Position numbers and translations under genes: made by a program. Below are positions 46,420 through 54,225 of a stretch of DNA of 64,000 bases, piece by piece. Every line of letters starts with the position of its first letter. Position 1 is the stretch's first letter. Source of the stretch: Planctomycetota bacterium (GTDB lineage: Bacteria > Planctomycetota > UBA8742 > UBA2392); contig JABARW010000045.1 in assembly GCA_019186845.1 (NCBI GenBank), positions 39,097 through 103,096 on the forward strand, written 5' to 3'. The notes under the pieces are model-generated. The model did no database searches and had not been told where the DNA came from. It saw only the letters and a program-made list of their open reading frames with translations.

Positions 46420-46440
46420 GGAAGCTCCAAGAAAATGTGC

Positions 46441-46503
46441 CGGGGCCGATCCGAAGATCGACCCCAGCGGACACGAAAACGCCGCCCGGAACACCCGGAC
46501 GGC
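46441..46503 (-). other. Leader hairpins upstream of the clamp-like gene
   Basis: On the minus strand: GCCGTCCGG-gtgtt-CCGGGCGGC followed by GTTTTCG (46503-46474), then a UUCG-capped stem GGGGTCGATC-TTCG-GATCGGCCCC, and then the ribosome site of the clamp-like gene. The first hairpin shares its GCCGTCC/GGGCGGC core with those at 47576-47598 and 52378-52398. Confidence 0.7.
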
Positions 46504-46558
46504 AACGCCAGCGTGGCGCGTGCTCGCGCTTTTGCTGTGCTACTGTTGTTGAGGTGAA

Positions 46559-47548
46559 TCAGTTGAGCCAGCGGCTGCCGGCCTCGGCGAGTTCGAGCAT
46601 CCTGCCGCCGACTTCTTGCAGCTGACGGCGGGCGTCGAGGGCGAGGCTTTCCGCATTGCCTGCTCGCGTGACGGCGTTGATGCCGGCGTAGAGGCTGTCG
46701 CCGGGCTCGACCGTGAACGCGGCTTTGATGGCCTCGTGCTGGGGCTTGGTGAGCTCGAACTTCTGGGCCACTCGCTCAAACAGGCCGGGCATGTCGGGCA
46801 CGTGGATGCCCCGCAGCCCCGCGAATCGGCTGACGCCGACGCTGGCCGCACCTTGCAGATTGCGGATCGCCTCGCGGACCTGGTCGCCGAAGCTGCTGTC
46901 GCCGATGTGGCGGCGACGCCAGTTGCCCTGCTGGCCGCTCATGATCAGGCCGTTGAGGCAAATGCGGCGGTAAATCAGGCCGCTCAGTTCGACGCAGGCT
47001 AGGCCCACTTCGCTGTTGCGGATACAGACGCCGGGCGTGAGTTCATCGCTGCCGCCGATGTTGCGGGCGACGATGCCGACGAACTGCACCAGCAGCTGCT
47101 CTTCCGTGAGCTCAAAGCGAAGCGTGGCGTTCTCGCCGAAGGACTCACCCAGCCAGCTCAGGACGCGGCTGTGATCGACGGGTGCGTACTTCTCGGAAAG
47201 CACGGCCCGCACGGAATCGCCGTCACAACGCAGCAGCAGGCGGCGATAGCGGTTCTCGCGAAGCCAGTGGTTGAGGTTCTCGGCCCGCAACTCCGCGGGG
47301 CACTTGGCGAGGTAGGCACCGGGCACGCCGAACTTGCTGCCCAGTTGACCCAAAGCGAGAGGCTTGAGGCCCAGCTCGCGGCCGCCGCGGATGGCAAGCA
47401 AGCCGGTGTCCTCATCGACCTCAAGCTCGCCCGCCTGCACGGCGATGTCGTGATGGTGGCGGCTCACGTCGGCCACGATGGAGCGAAGCTCGGCCAGCGT
47501 GGTGCCGGGAGCGGAACGCAAAGACGCTTGTTCAAGAACTGCGACCAT
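46559..47548 (-). CDS. DUF932 phage/plasmid-type protein
   Basis: 329 residues with the DUF932 pattern: KPLALGQLGSKFGVPGAYLAKCP, LLLRCDGDSVRAVLSEKYAPVDH, GVCIRNSEVGLACVELSGLIYRRICLNGLI, and a helical C-terminus. DUF932 proteins are common on plasmids, phages and islands, but their role is unknown. An AAAGGAG ribosome site precedes the ATG, immediately after a terminator-like hairpin. It lies between the nuclease gene and the clamp-like gene, all on the minus strand. Confidence 0.85.
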   Translation of the reverse strand: MVAVLEQASLRSAPGTTLAELRSIVADVSRHHHDIAVQAGELEVDEDTGLLAIRGGRELGLKPLALGQLGSKFGVPGAYLAKCPAELRAENLNHWLRENRYRRLLLRCDGDSVRAVLSEKYAPVDHSRVLSWLGESFGENATLRFELTEEQLLVQFVGIVARNIGGSDELTPGVCIRNSEVGLACVELSGLIYRRICLNGLIMSGQQGNWRRRHIGDSSFGDQVREAIRNLQGAASVGVSRFAGLRGIHVPDMPGLFERVAQKFELTKPQHEAIKAAFTVEPGDSLYAGINAVTRAGNAESLALDARRQLQEVGGRMLELAEAGSRWLN

Positions 47549-47564
47549 GGGAAACTCCTTTCGG

Positions 47565-47598
47565 GAAAAGAAAAAGGGCCGCCCGAAATGGACGGCCC
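47565..47598 (-). terminator. Terminator-like leader hairpin before the DUF932 gene
   Basis: Minus strand: GGGCCGTCC-atttc-GGGCGGCCC followed by TTTTTCTTTT, only ~10 bp before the AAAGGAG ribosome site at 47548. Nearly the same sequence occurs at 52366-52399. Confidence 0.8.
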
Positions 47599-47620
47599 GT
47601 GAAAAACCAAGGGGTGAAAT

Positions 47621-47881
47621 GTGGCGATACTGCGGCTCGAAATCGAAATGGATGAGAACTGCCTTCTGTCAGGGGAACTGCGGGACCAGTTCGGCGACGC
47701 GATTCTTCGCTTTGACCGAGAGACTGGAAAGTTCGAGGAAGTCGCGATGTGGGATGAGAACGAGGAAACGCCGCTTCACCGGTTCGTGAGTAGCCACTCA
47801 CGTGAGGAGAGACATACACTCATCAAGGGGTGGAAGTTCGTGTCTCAGACAATCGGCTTGGCGTTGTCCCATAATCTCTAA
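47621..47881 (+). CDS. Possible small protein on opposite strand
   Basis: 86 residues beginning with GTG after GGGGTGAAAT. The sequence (AILRLEIEMDENCLLSGELRDQFGDAILRF...) has a plausible amino-acid mix, but no family is recognised. It is the only plus-strand frame among minus genes here and meets the end of the nuclease gene. It may be spurious. Confidence 0.4.
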   Translation: MAILRLEIEMDENCLLSGELRDQFGDAILRFDRETGKFEEVAMWDENEETPLHRFVSSHSREERHTLIKGWKFVSQTIGLALSHNL

Positions 47882-48717
47882 CCCAGCGGCGAACAAAGCC
47901 CGTAGCCTTCGCAAGTCCCGTGGCAGTGCCAGCCATAGCGGGCAAGGAACGCCCCGCTCTGCAACGACGCCAGCAAACTCTCCACGGCCATGAACATCGG
48001 GGCGTAGCTGAGCTTGGACGGAATCGGGACACGGGTGACAGCGATGTCCGGCTCTTTCTTTCGCACAAGCTGGCGAATTTCGAGGGCCTTCACGGGCTTG
48101 TCGCTGGCTCGCTGCATCAAGTAGGCGTAGCACAGCAATTGCATGCGGTGCGTGAGCATGATGGTGCTGTCGGCACTGGTGCGGCTGGTTGTCTTGTAGT
48201 CCACGACCACAAGGCCGTCGCCCTCATCGAGCAACGAATCCAAGATGCCGTAGAGCCCAAGGTCGCCCGGCTCCGTGCCGTTCAACACGGGCCGCTGGTA
48301 AGCCTCGCCGGTGACGGGATTGATCAGCGTCTCGTCCAGGTGAAGCTCGCTGGCCATGGGCCGCTCCTGGCCGAAGCGGTCAAAGTAGACCTTCACCAAA
48401 GCCTCGCCGCCGGCACGGAGCTTGGATTCCTCATCGGGCTTGACTTCGATCGACTCCTTGTCGATGTCGGCCTTGAACGCCTCGTTGAACTCAAGGATCA
48501 ATTCGGGCAAGCCGATCTCCAACTCAAGCTGGCGAAAACGCCCCAGCTTCTCCAACGCGGCATGGACGGCTCGGCCCAGCACCATCGACGGCGACACGGG
48601 CGTCTTGATGCCCAGCAGGTAACGGGCCTTGAACATCACCGGGCAGGTGACGAACGCGGCCAATTTCGAAGGGCTCAATTGGTGGAGCCCCTTTTCGATC
48701 ACGATTTCCTCAGGCAT
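47878..48717 (-). CDS. PD-(D/E)XK nuclease, RecB/Cas4-like, with Fe-S-type cysteines
   Basis: 279 residues from MPEEIVIEKGLHQLSPSKLAAFVTCP; AGGAG lies 6 bp upstream. The RecB-family nuclease core shows VVVDYKTTS (D and K about 172-174), a preceding GLYGILDSLLDEGDG, and a following MQLLCYAYLM. One Cys near the N-terminus (VTCP) and three near the C-terminus (CHGTCEGYGLC) match the 4Fe-4S arrangement of AddB/Cas4-type nucleases. A DNA-end-processing nuclease for recombination or replication of the element is likely. It is preceded by a GC-rich hairpin. Confidence 0.88.
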   Translation of the reverse strand: MPEEIVIEKGLHQLSPSKLAAFVTCPVMFKARYLLGIKTPVSPSMVLGRAVHAALEKLGRFRQLELEIGLPELILEFNEAFKADIDKESIEVKPDEESKLRAGGEALVKVYFDRFGQERPMASELHLDETLINPVTGEAYQRPVLNGTEPGDLGLYGILDSLLDEGDGLVVVDYKTTSRTSADSTIMLTHRMQLLCYAYLMQRASDKPVKALEIRQLVRKKEPDIAVTRVPIPSKLSYAPMFMAVESLLASLQSGAFLARYGWHCHGTCEGYGLCSPLG

Positions 48718-48732
48718 GGGATCTCCTGAAAT

Positions 48733-48767
48733 GCAGCAGGCCCCGCGATTGGGCGGGGCCTTGCTGC
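48733..48767 (-). other. Leader hairpin before the nuclease gene
   Basis: GGCCCCGC/GCGGGGCC stem extended by GCAGC/GCTGC, just before the ribosome site of the nuclease gene. Unlike the other leader hairpins it has no U-run. Confidence 0.7.
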
Positions 48768-48805
48768 GAGAGAAGTGAAATGCGCTTTGGCTCAGCGTTT
48801 CGCGG

Positions 48806-48976
48806 TCATGCTTTGCGAAACGAGTCGGCCACGAAGTAGCCGTAGCACACCACATAGATGAACGCCATGCAGGCGGCAATCCACGGGTTGACGAGAAGCG
48901 CCATGAAGAATGAACCTGCGGCGAAATGGGCGACAAGTAGTGCCCACTCAGCCGCGCCTAGTCGCGACTTCTGCAT
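48806..48976 (-). CDS. 56-residue membrane protein
   Basis: A short gene starting MQKSRLGAAEWALLVAHF and ending YFVADSFRKA, with TGA at 48806-48808. AGGAGAAACCA gives an excellent ribosome site. Two hydrophobic stretches (WALLVAHFAAGSFFMALLV and IAACMAFIYVVCYGYFV) predict two membrane helices with a basic C-terminus. It sits between the 178-residue linker protein and the nuclease gene. Family unknown; a phage-type small membrane effector or holin-like protein is possible. Confidence 0.7.
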   Translation of the reverse strand: MQKSRLGAAEWALLVAHFAAGSFFMALLVNPWIAACMAFIYVVCYGYFVADSFRKA

Positions 48977-48996
48977 TGGTTTCTCCTGTTGAGGGT

Positions 48997-49533
48997 TTAC
49001 GAGTGAAGGGCCTGCTCAACGGTGAGCCTGCCCGCTTTGATTTCGCCGAGATGGCCGATGAGCGCGCTGGCCTGTGCGCGGTCCAAGTCGTCGAGGCGCT
49101 TGCGGAAAAGCCGATCGCAAAGCATCTCGACGGCCGGGAAGTCCAGACCCAGCGGCTTGAGTTCGCCAACGAGGCTGCGAACAAACTTCAACTGCTTGTC
49201 ACTCATGCCCGCCTTGCGGCCATTGTTGCCGGCGTGGCCATTTCCACCGTTGCCGTGGTAGCCATTGCCGTTGTGCCCGTTGCTGTGCAGGCGGTTGACC
49301 GGCTGAGGTGCGGGCTGCTGCTGCACCGGCTGGGAAGGGCGGGACACGGGCTGACCCGCAAGCTGCTGCTCAACGGCCTGCTTGAGCGTGTTCCAGAGCT
49401 CGGCGGCTTTGGCGGGCACGGAAGTAACGTCGCCATCGGCCAGTTCGATCTCGACGCTGGCGGAAGCGGACTCGCTGCTGTACTCCTGTTGCCCCGGAAC
49501 TTTCTTGCTGTACGACGCGTGAAGCTTGATCAT
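48997..49533 (-). CDS. Two-domain small protein with Gly/Asn/His/Gln linker
   Basis: 178 residues from MIKLHASYSKKVPGQQEY; AGGAG lies 7 bp upstream. The N-terminal ~65 residues look like a small beta domain (SESASASVEIELADGDV), the middle is a low-complexity linker of Pro/Gln then Asn-Gly-His repeats, and the C-terminus (MSDKQLKFVRSLVGELKPLG...ALIGHLGEIKAGRLTVEQAL) is a helical module like those at the C-termini of some mobile-element replication or recombination proteins. A DNA-binding accessory role is inferred. Confidence 0.75.
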   Translation of the reverse strand: MIKLHASYSKKVPGQQEYSSESASASVEIELADGDVTSVPAKAAELWNTLKQAVEQQLAGQPVSRPSQPVQQQPAPQPVNRLHSNGHNGNGYHGNGGNGHAGNNGRKAGMSDKQLKFVRSLVGELKPLGLDFPAVEMLCDRLFRKRLDDLDRAQASALIGHLGEIKAGRLTVEQALHS

Positions 49534-49611
49534 GGGAATCTCCTGGAAGGGTTCGAAGAACTGCAATCCAGAAAACTCTCAGCATTTGGCTCGTGCAGCG
49601 GAGGTTCGGTC

Positions 49612-50100
49612 GTGAATCCATCTGTTCTGCTCATTCCGTTGCTCGCTAGCACGATTCTTGTTGGGTGCTCCCAAGGCAATTCGACCGCCCCCAACTCAGC
49701 TGCCAGCGCTGGTCCTGCGAGCCGTCCCGCGCCCAGCGACGAGGAAGTGCGCTCTTTCAAGAACAACGTCAGGCGAGAAGCTGAAGACTCAAAGCCCGAC
49801 TTTCGCGACCTGAAGCAGGATGAATGGCTAGAAGCCGTCAAGAATGTCTGGTCGGCGAAGGCTACCCAAGAAAGCATGAAGGAAGCCCTGCTCGCTACGC
49901 GCGGCTCGCCTGAGTTGCAGGAGCAAACTCTGAAAACTCTCTACAAGCGGGCGGAATCTGCGGACGAAACAATGGGAATGGAGTTCGCTCACGTTGGCGC
50001 CAAACGCGCCATCTACGTGATCTGTATGCGTCGTATTCGCGAAGTGCTTGGAGAAGAGCGAACGGACAGGATTCTGAAAGAGCTGGCTGAGCGGAAGTAA
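49612..50100 (+). CDS. Lipoprotein of unknown function
   Basis: 162 residues starting with GTG after GGAGG: signal MNPSVLLIPLLASTILVGC with a lipobox Cys at 19, then a Ser/Pro linker and a helical charged domain (DLKQDEWLEAVKNVWSAKA...RIREVLGEERTDRILKELAERK). It should be anchored on the outside of the membrane. The frame stays open far upstream to 48910, but that part is antisense to the linker-protein gene. It ends 1 bp before the convergent polymerase-like gene. Confidence 0.75.
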   Translation: MNPSVLLIPLLASTILVGCSQGNSTAPNSAASAGPASRPAPSDEEVRSFKNNVRREAEDSKPDFRDLKQDEWLEAVKNVWSAKATQESMKEALLATRGSPELQEQTLKTLYKRAESADETMGMEFAHVGAKRAIYVICMRRIREVLGEERTDRILKELAERK

Positions 50101-52350
50101 TCACGCTGCCAGCACAGGAGTTGGTTGAGACCGATAGATGTTCGTTAGCAACGATGCAGGCACCTGGCTCCAGAACAGGCTTGCGTTGCCCCTCTTCATC
50201 GGCCGCAGGAGTTGCTTGCCAAGTTCCAACATCGTGCTCGTCGCAATATCCTTATCGACGGTTGTCAGCCAATGCTGGAATCGGTCACTAAACTGGCGCA
50301 TTGCTGTGTCATCTCCAGTTCGCTTCCACAGATCCACGGCGCCGGCCCAAGAACGACGTGCGTAACTAACATAGCGAAACACGGCGCTCGTCGGGGCGGG
50401 CAATCCTGCCTGAAGTGAAAGCACCCGCTCGTGAAGCGGGTTGTGGCTGCCAACGGGTATGAGCATTACTCCTTTCAGCCAGCCCTGGAGCAAATGTAGC
50501 TGCAATTCGAGGCCGGAACGATCCACGCTGAAAATGTTGTGCTTCATCATGCGAAGGCGTGACCGCAACTCCTGCTCTGCGGGTGCATCTTTCTCAGCGT
50601 CCTTGGCCATAACGAGTCGCAGGCTGCACTTGCCCTCGTCCAATTCGGGAACGTAGTTGCGCCGAAAGTCGTCGGGGGAGATTCCCCAGGCAACATCACC
50701 GTGCTTGGCCCTATCGACCGCGCTGCAAATGACGCGCGTTCCGAGTTCGTTGAGTTCTTCTTGATTGAGCCTGCCGCGTTCTTCCCAGCACCGCTGTACG
50801 TAATCCGCGATGAGGGTTTCGCCGATTGCCACATCTCGCTTAGACAGCGCGGCCTGTTCAAGTGCCTTTGGTGCGCTGATCAACTCACCTTTGCTGGACT
50901 GCGGGGGGATCCAAGGTGCGCTGTTTTGCCAACCCTCGGGCGTTACGCGAATCAACGTGATGCAGTCGCCATCAAAGTCACCCTGAAAGCTGTCACGCCA
51001 GGTCTCGGCGTTTACATAGCATACGGGACCATTGTGGACAGCCACGACCTGCATGGCATTGATGCTCGATGGGCCGGTGATCGGATAACGAGTGGCGAGA
51101 AGCTCGACGCGCTCGCCTCGCCTTACGCTTTCGCGCTCTTCGTGCGAGAGCATGCGTGACGGCACGACGATCTCGTACTTGCCCAACTTCGCAGACGGAG
51201 CGGCATAGAGCCATGCGCCCGGACAGCGCCCTTTGCGAATACGGTTGCGGAAAATGCCCGCGAGGATTGGAAGCACGCGCTGCCGCAAGTATGGAATCGA
51301 AACGTCTGCGCATCCGGCATGAAGGTGGCGAATGAGCTGGTTTCGAATCTCGTGCTCGTCCGCATTGGCGTCCTGGGTGAGACCGAGAAGGTACTTCAGC
51401 GACGCAACGTCGCCGGTCAGTGCTTTAGCCCAATGGCTTGCGACCAAAGGAATGTCGCTTGCTGCGAGCAGCCGGGCACCCAGTTCCGCGGGCACGTACT
51501 GAAGCAACTGACGGCTGATTCCGGCGCGGTGGAAGCTGGTGTGATTCTCGGTGGCGTGAAGTCTCAAGTCGCGTTCGGTGAATTCGGCGACTGTTTTGTC
51601 CTCGTAGCGCTCTTTGAAGAGCTTCAAGTTGTCCCGGAAAAGGATGCCGTCGATTGGCGTGTCCTTGAAGTAAAGCTGTCCCGCACGGCAAGACACCCCC
51701 TCGGGCAAGACGTCCCAGCGGTGATGCCAATGGCGCAGAACCACTTTCACGAAGTGGCTGACCATCTTGAATACGGAGCAAAGCGGCTGCGAAAACGCCC
51801 GGCGCAAAGTCTCCACCCCTGAATAGCCGAGTATGCCGTCTCCGTCGTGTACGGTGTCGTCAACGATCAGCATGCGCAGGACAAAGGGGCTGCCGGCTTG
51901 GGACGGCTGTGTGAGCCGCGAGAGTGCTTTCACACGATTGAGCCCGTCCAACCCGCTCCAGCCGTCCACGATTCGACTCAGGACCAGTTTGTCGGTGCAT
52001 GCGAGCAGTTCCCCACGCGACGCTGAGTTGATCGTCCCGCCAATCAGTTGCCACAAACGCCCACAGGCGCGGAAGTTCGCCGGAAACAAACGCGACAGTT
52101 CTTCTCGATAGTGCGGCTCGCGATCCCACCTGCCGTTGTGCTCCTGCCAGAACTCGACTACGGCGATCTCCTCGCCGCCTGGCAGCTGATCCACAAGCTC
52201 ACTGCGACTCAGGGTCGCGCCCTGGTTGGCAAGGGCCACTTGGACACGGCCATCCTGTGAGCGCCGCAGTTCAAAGCGCTTGACCTCCGACACCGCATGA
52301 CACAGCTGTTCCGTCCGGTCCAAAGGCTGACGCAATTCGGTTTTCATCAT
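50101..52350 (-). CDS. Putative single-chain RNA polymerase (double-psi-barrel, DFDGD; YonO/RdRp/beta-prime superfamily)
   Basis: 749 residues with AGGAG before the ATG. Residues 458-462 are DFDGD within FQGDFDGDCITLI, the Mg-binding motif of cellular RNA polymerase beta-prime (NADFDGD), QDE-1-type RNA-dependent RNA polymerases and SPbeta YonO. ATRYPITGPSSINAMQV, just before it, parallels the R-x-P...I-x-A-x lead-in of beta-prime. Residues 543-551 read SAVDRAKHG, like the AVDxxKxG motif after the catalytic barrel in QDE-1/RdRp proteins. DGDGILGYSG (169-178) may be the DGxGxIS segment. Template type is unknown. The gene could transcribe the island or make RNA for another purpose. A non-catalytic relic is possible but the triad is intact. 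Confidence 0.72.
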   Translation of the reverse strand: MMKTELRQPLDRTEQLCHAVSEVKRFELRRSQDGRVQVALANQGATLSRSELVDQLPGGEEIAVVEFWQEHNGRWDREPHYREELSRLFPANFRACGRLWQLIGGTINSASRGELLACTDKLVLSRIVDGWSGLDGLNRVKALSRLTQPSQAGSPFVLRMLIVDDTVHDGDGILGYSGVETLRRAFSQPLCSVFKMVSHFVKVVLRHWHHRWDVLPEGVSCRAGQLYFKDTPIDGILFRDNLKLFKERYEDKTVAEFTERDLRLHATENHTSFHRAGISRQLLQYVPAELGARLLAASDIPLVASHWAKALTGDVASLKYLLGLTQDANADEHEIRNQLIRHLHAGCADVSIPYLRQRVLPILAGIFRNRIRKGRCPGAWLYAAPSAKLGKYEIVVPSRMLSHEERESVRRGERVELLATRYPITGPSSINAMQVVAVHNGPVCYVNAETWRDSFQGDFDGDCITLIRVTPEGWQNSAPWIPPQSSKGELISAPKALEQAALSKRDVAIGETLIADYVQRCWEERGRLNQEELNELGTRVICSAVDRAKHGDVAWGISPDDFRRNYVPELDEGKCSLRLVMAKDAEKDAPAEQELRSRLRMMKHNIFSVDRSGLELQLHLLQGWLKGVMLIPVGSHNPLHERVLSLQAGLPAPTSAVFRYVSYARRSWAGAVDLWKRTGDDTAMRQFSDRFQHWLTTVDKDIATSTMLELGKQLLRPMKRGNASLFWSQVPASLLTNIYRSQPTPVLAA

Positions 52351-52365
52351 TCGCTCCTGTTAATG

Positions 52366-52399
52366 GGCAAAAAGAAAGGCCGCCCACGGTGGACGGCCT
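52366..52399 (-). terminator. Terminator-like leader hairpin before the polymerase-like gene
   Basis: Minus strand: AGGCCGTCC-accgt-GGGCGGCCT followed by TTCTTTTTG. Only about 10 bp separate the U-run from the AGGAG of the polymerase-like gene, so there is no room for a promoter between them. It is almost a copy of the hairpin at 47565-47598. Confidence 0.8.
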
Positions 52400-52722
52400 G
52401 CGAACTAAAGACGGTTTGAAGGGTTACCGTGTACCCCGAGATGACCCCGGGGGGGCTCGAAACTCAGGCCAACGGGTCCCCTCTCAAACCCCACCTGGTT
52501 CGTCAGCTTCTTTTGAAAAATACGGCCTCGCGTCAAGCAGCGACAACAATCCGAGTTGGGTAGATTTTGTGCAGTGGCAACCCATGGTTATTTTGCCGCG
52601 AGCCGCTTCGTCGAATTGACGCAACTCATTTGAGCCAAATCAGTTATGCAATATCCATGCGCACAGTAGGACATTCGCCTGTGCTTGACGCCTCGGTTTA
52701 CTGTACCTGGGATTTTTGAGGA
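52400..52722. other. Gene-free gap between integrase and polymerase-like gene
   Basis: About 320 bp. Contains a run of G (52449-52455) and an AT-rich patch near 52620-52650, but no ORF or clear promoter. The polymerase-like transcript must start here or come from the integrase. Confidence 0.4.
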
Positions 52723-54111
52723 TCAGCCACCCTCGTGTGCGGCTTTGGCCTCGGCCGTCAATTCGCTGATCAGGGTGTCTAATCCCATGGCCTTCTCAAA
52801 CGTTGGGGCTTTCTTCCGTGATGGAACTGGCGCGCGGTAGTGCCTCTCCGCGATAACCGTTGAGTGCCCCTGCCATAGAGCGCAAGTAGATGCGGACACG
52901 CCCATTGAAGCGCCATAGCTTGTGAAGTTCTGGCGCAACCGTTGAGGGCTGATCTGAACGCCCGCGCGTTGGCACGCATCAGCCCAGGCAGACTTCGCGA
53001 AGGCTGGTGCGGGGATGTCGTTGTGCGGCAACACGAACTCACGTTCAGTCTTCGAACTCCACACTTTGAGCAGTTGAAGGAACTTCGGTGCTACTTCACC
53101 TTCGGCTGCACCCGCCAATGGCACGAATCGCTCACGGCCGGTTTTCTGCGCGTAGATGGTTATGCCTTTGCGTTCGAAGTCAACGTTGGACCATTTCAGA
53201 TCAAGCGCCTCTTGGCGCCGGCAGCCTGTCAGCACCAACAACAAGAACAACTGAGCAATAGGTGTGGCTGGACGCTGGTAGATGCCCATCTCAAAGGCTT
53301 CCGCGTTCCCGAACTTGGCCTTTGTCCTTTCGATCTCGACTCGTCGTTCGCCGCGATCGATGGCAAGCGCGGCCTCCGCGAAATCGACGAGCTGCTGTGG
53401 CGAATACGCTTTTGCAACTCGGTGGCCTCCACCGACTGGTTTGAAAGCCACTGCGAGTTCTTCAAAGTCGGGGAAGCGCCGCGGACGCAGGCTGTTGATC
53501 CATCTCAGGCAAGCGCGGACGATTCGACGATGGTGATTGAGCGTAGCTGCGCTGCGTTGGATCTTGGTCTTTCCACGCAAACCCGGTGTCGTCGCCAGAT
53601 GATCAAAGTACTTCTGAAGCGTTTGACGGTCCAAATGCCCGGTGGCAAGAGCCTTCTGGCCTGGTCGCTTCAGCCAAGTCTCGAAGTGGTCGAGGGCATC
53701 ATTGATTGCCCGTATTGACTGCGAACTCAAACCCTGGCGCGACTCTGGATTCGTCTCGCGGGTCTTGCCGCGCTGGGTCACGTCGTCGCGATAGTTCTTG
53801 ATCTCCGCAAGTAAAGGGCTGTCGAACGCAAGCACGCCACCCTGTTTCAACGCATCGGCCCGCTCAAAAACCTCTTTGTCCTTGAACGCATTGAGCTTGT
53901 CGCGCCGTTGCTCGGCGTTCACAGCGCCCAGCGCCTCACAGAGCACACGCTTCCTTTTGGGCGTTCCGCTCGTGTAGTCGGTGTAAAAGATGTACCAGTC
54001 GGTTTGGCCGCGCTTCGTCCACTGAACTAGCCGCGGCGGTTCTCGAAGTCTTGACACGCGCTTCTCCCGGGCATTGGTACACAAATGGTACACGTAATTC
54101 GGGATAAGCAA
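52723..54111 (-). CDS. Tyrosine recombinase (integrase) of the island
   Basis: 462 residues. Catalytic region: LTGCRRQEALDL (first Arg, about 297), KTGRERFVPL (Lys), SPQRLRQNF (second Arg, about 390; the family His is Gln here), WQGHS (His, about 412) and ERHYRAP (nucleophile Tyr, about 425). The N-terminal half contains a SAM-like core-binding domain (SIRAINDALDHFETWLKRPG). It lies 115 bp inside the right attachment repeat. The first ~18 codons overlap candidate arm-type sites, so a GTG at 54057 may be the true start. The gene reads away from the attachment site. Confidence 0.93.
   Translation of the reverse strand: MLIPNYVYHLCTNAREKRVSRLREPPRLVQWTKRGQTDWYIFYTDYTSGTPKRKRVLCEALGAVNAEQRRDKLNAFKDKEVFERADALKQGGVLAFDSPLLAEIKNYRDDVTQRGKTRETNPESRQGLSSQSIRAINDALDHFETWLKRPGQKALATGHLDRQTLQKYFDHLATTPGLRGKTKIQRSAATLNHHRRIVRACLRWINSLRPRRFPDFEELAVAFKPVGGGHRVAKAYSPQQLVDFAEAALAIDRGERRVEIERTKAKFGNAEAFEMGIYQRPATPIAQLFLLLVLTGCRRQEALDLKWSNVDFERKGITIYAQKTGRERFVPLAGAAEGEVAPKFLQLLKVWSSKTEREFVLPHNDIPAPAFAKSAWADACQRAGVQISPQRLRQNFTSYGASMGVSASTCALWQGHSTVIAERHYRAPVPSRKKAPTFEKAMGLDTLISELTAEAKAAHEGG
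54075..54099 (+). other. Candidate integrase arm-type sites, right end
   Basis: TGGTACAC at 54075 and 54086, the second continuing GTAATT, as at 21857/21869. They overlap the start of the integrase frame, which suggests autoregulation or a later start codon. Confidence 0.6.
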
Positions 54112-54225
54112 GGGAAAAGGCCGGAACGCTTGGGAACACTACATTTGCCTTAAACCAGCTATTTAGAGCCTATTCGGAGTCAATTCGACCTAATCGGGCA
54201 AGCTTGGCCAAACGGGCTTGCCGTA

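Noticed and set aside
48910..50100. A 396-codon plus-strand frame
   Set aside because: The first ~234 codons are antisense to the linker-protein gene. Only the part from the GTG at 49612, with its own ribosome site and lipobox, is a gene.
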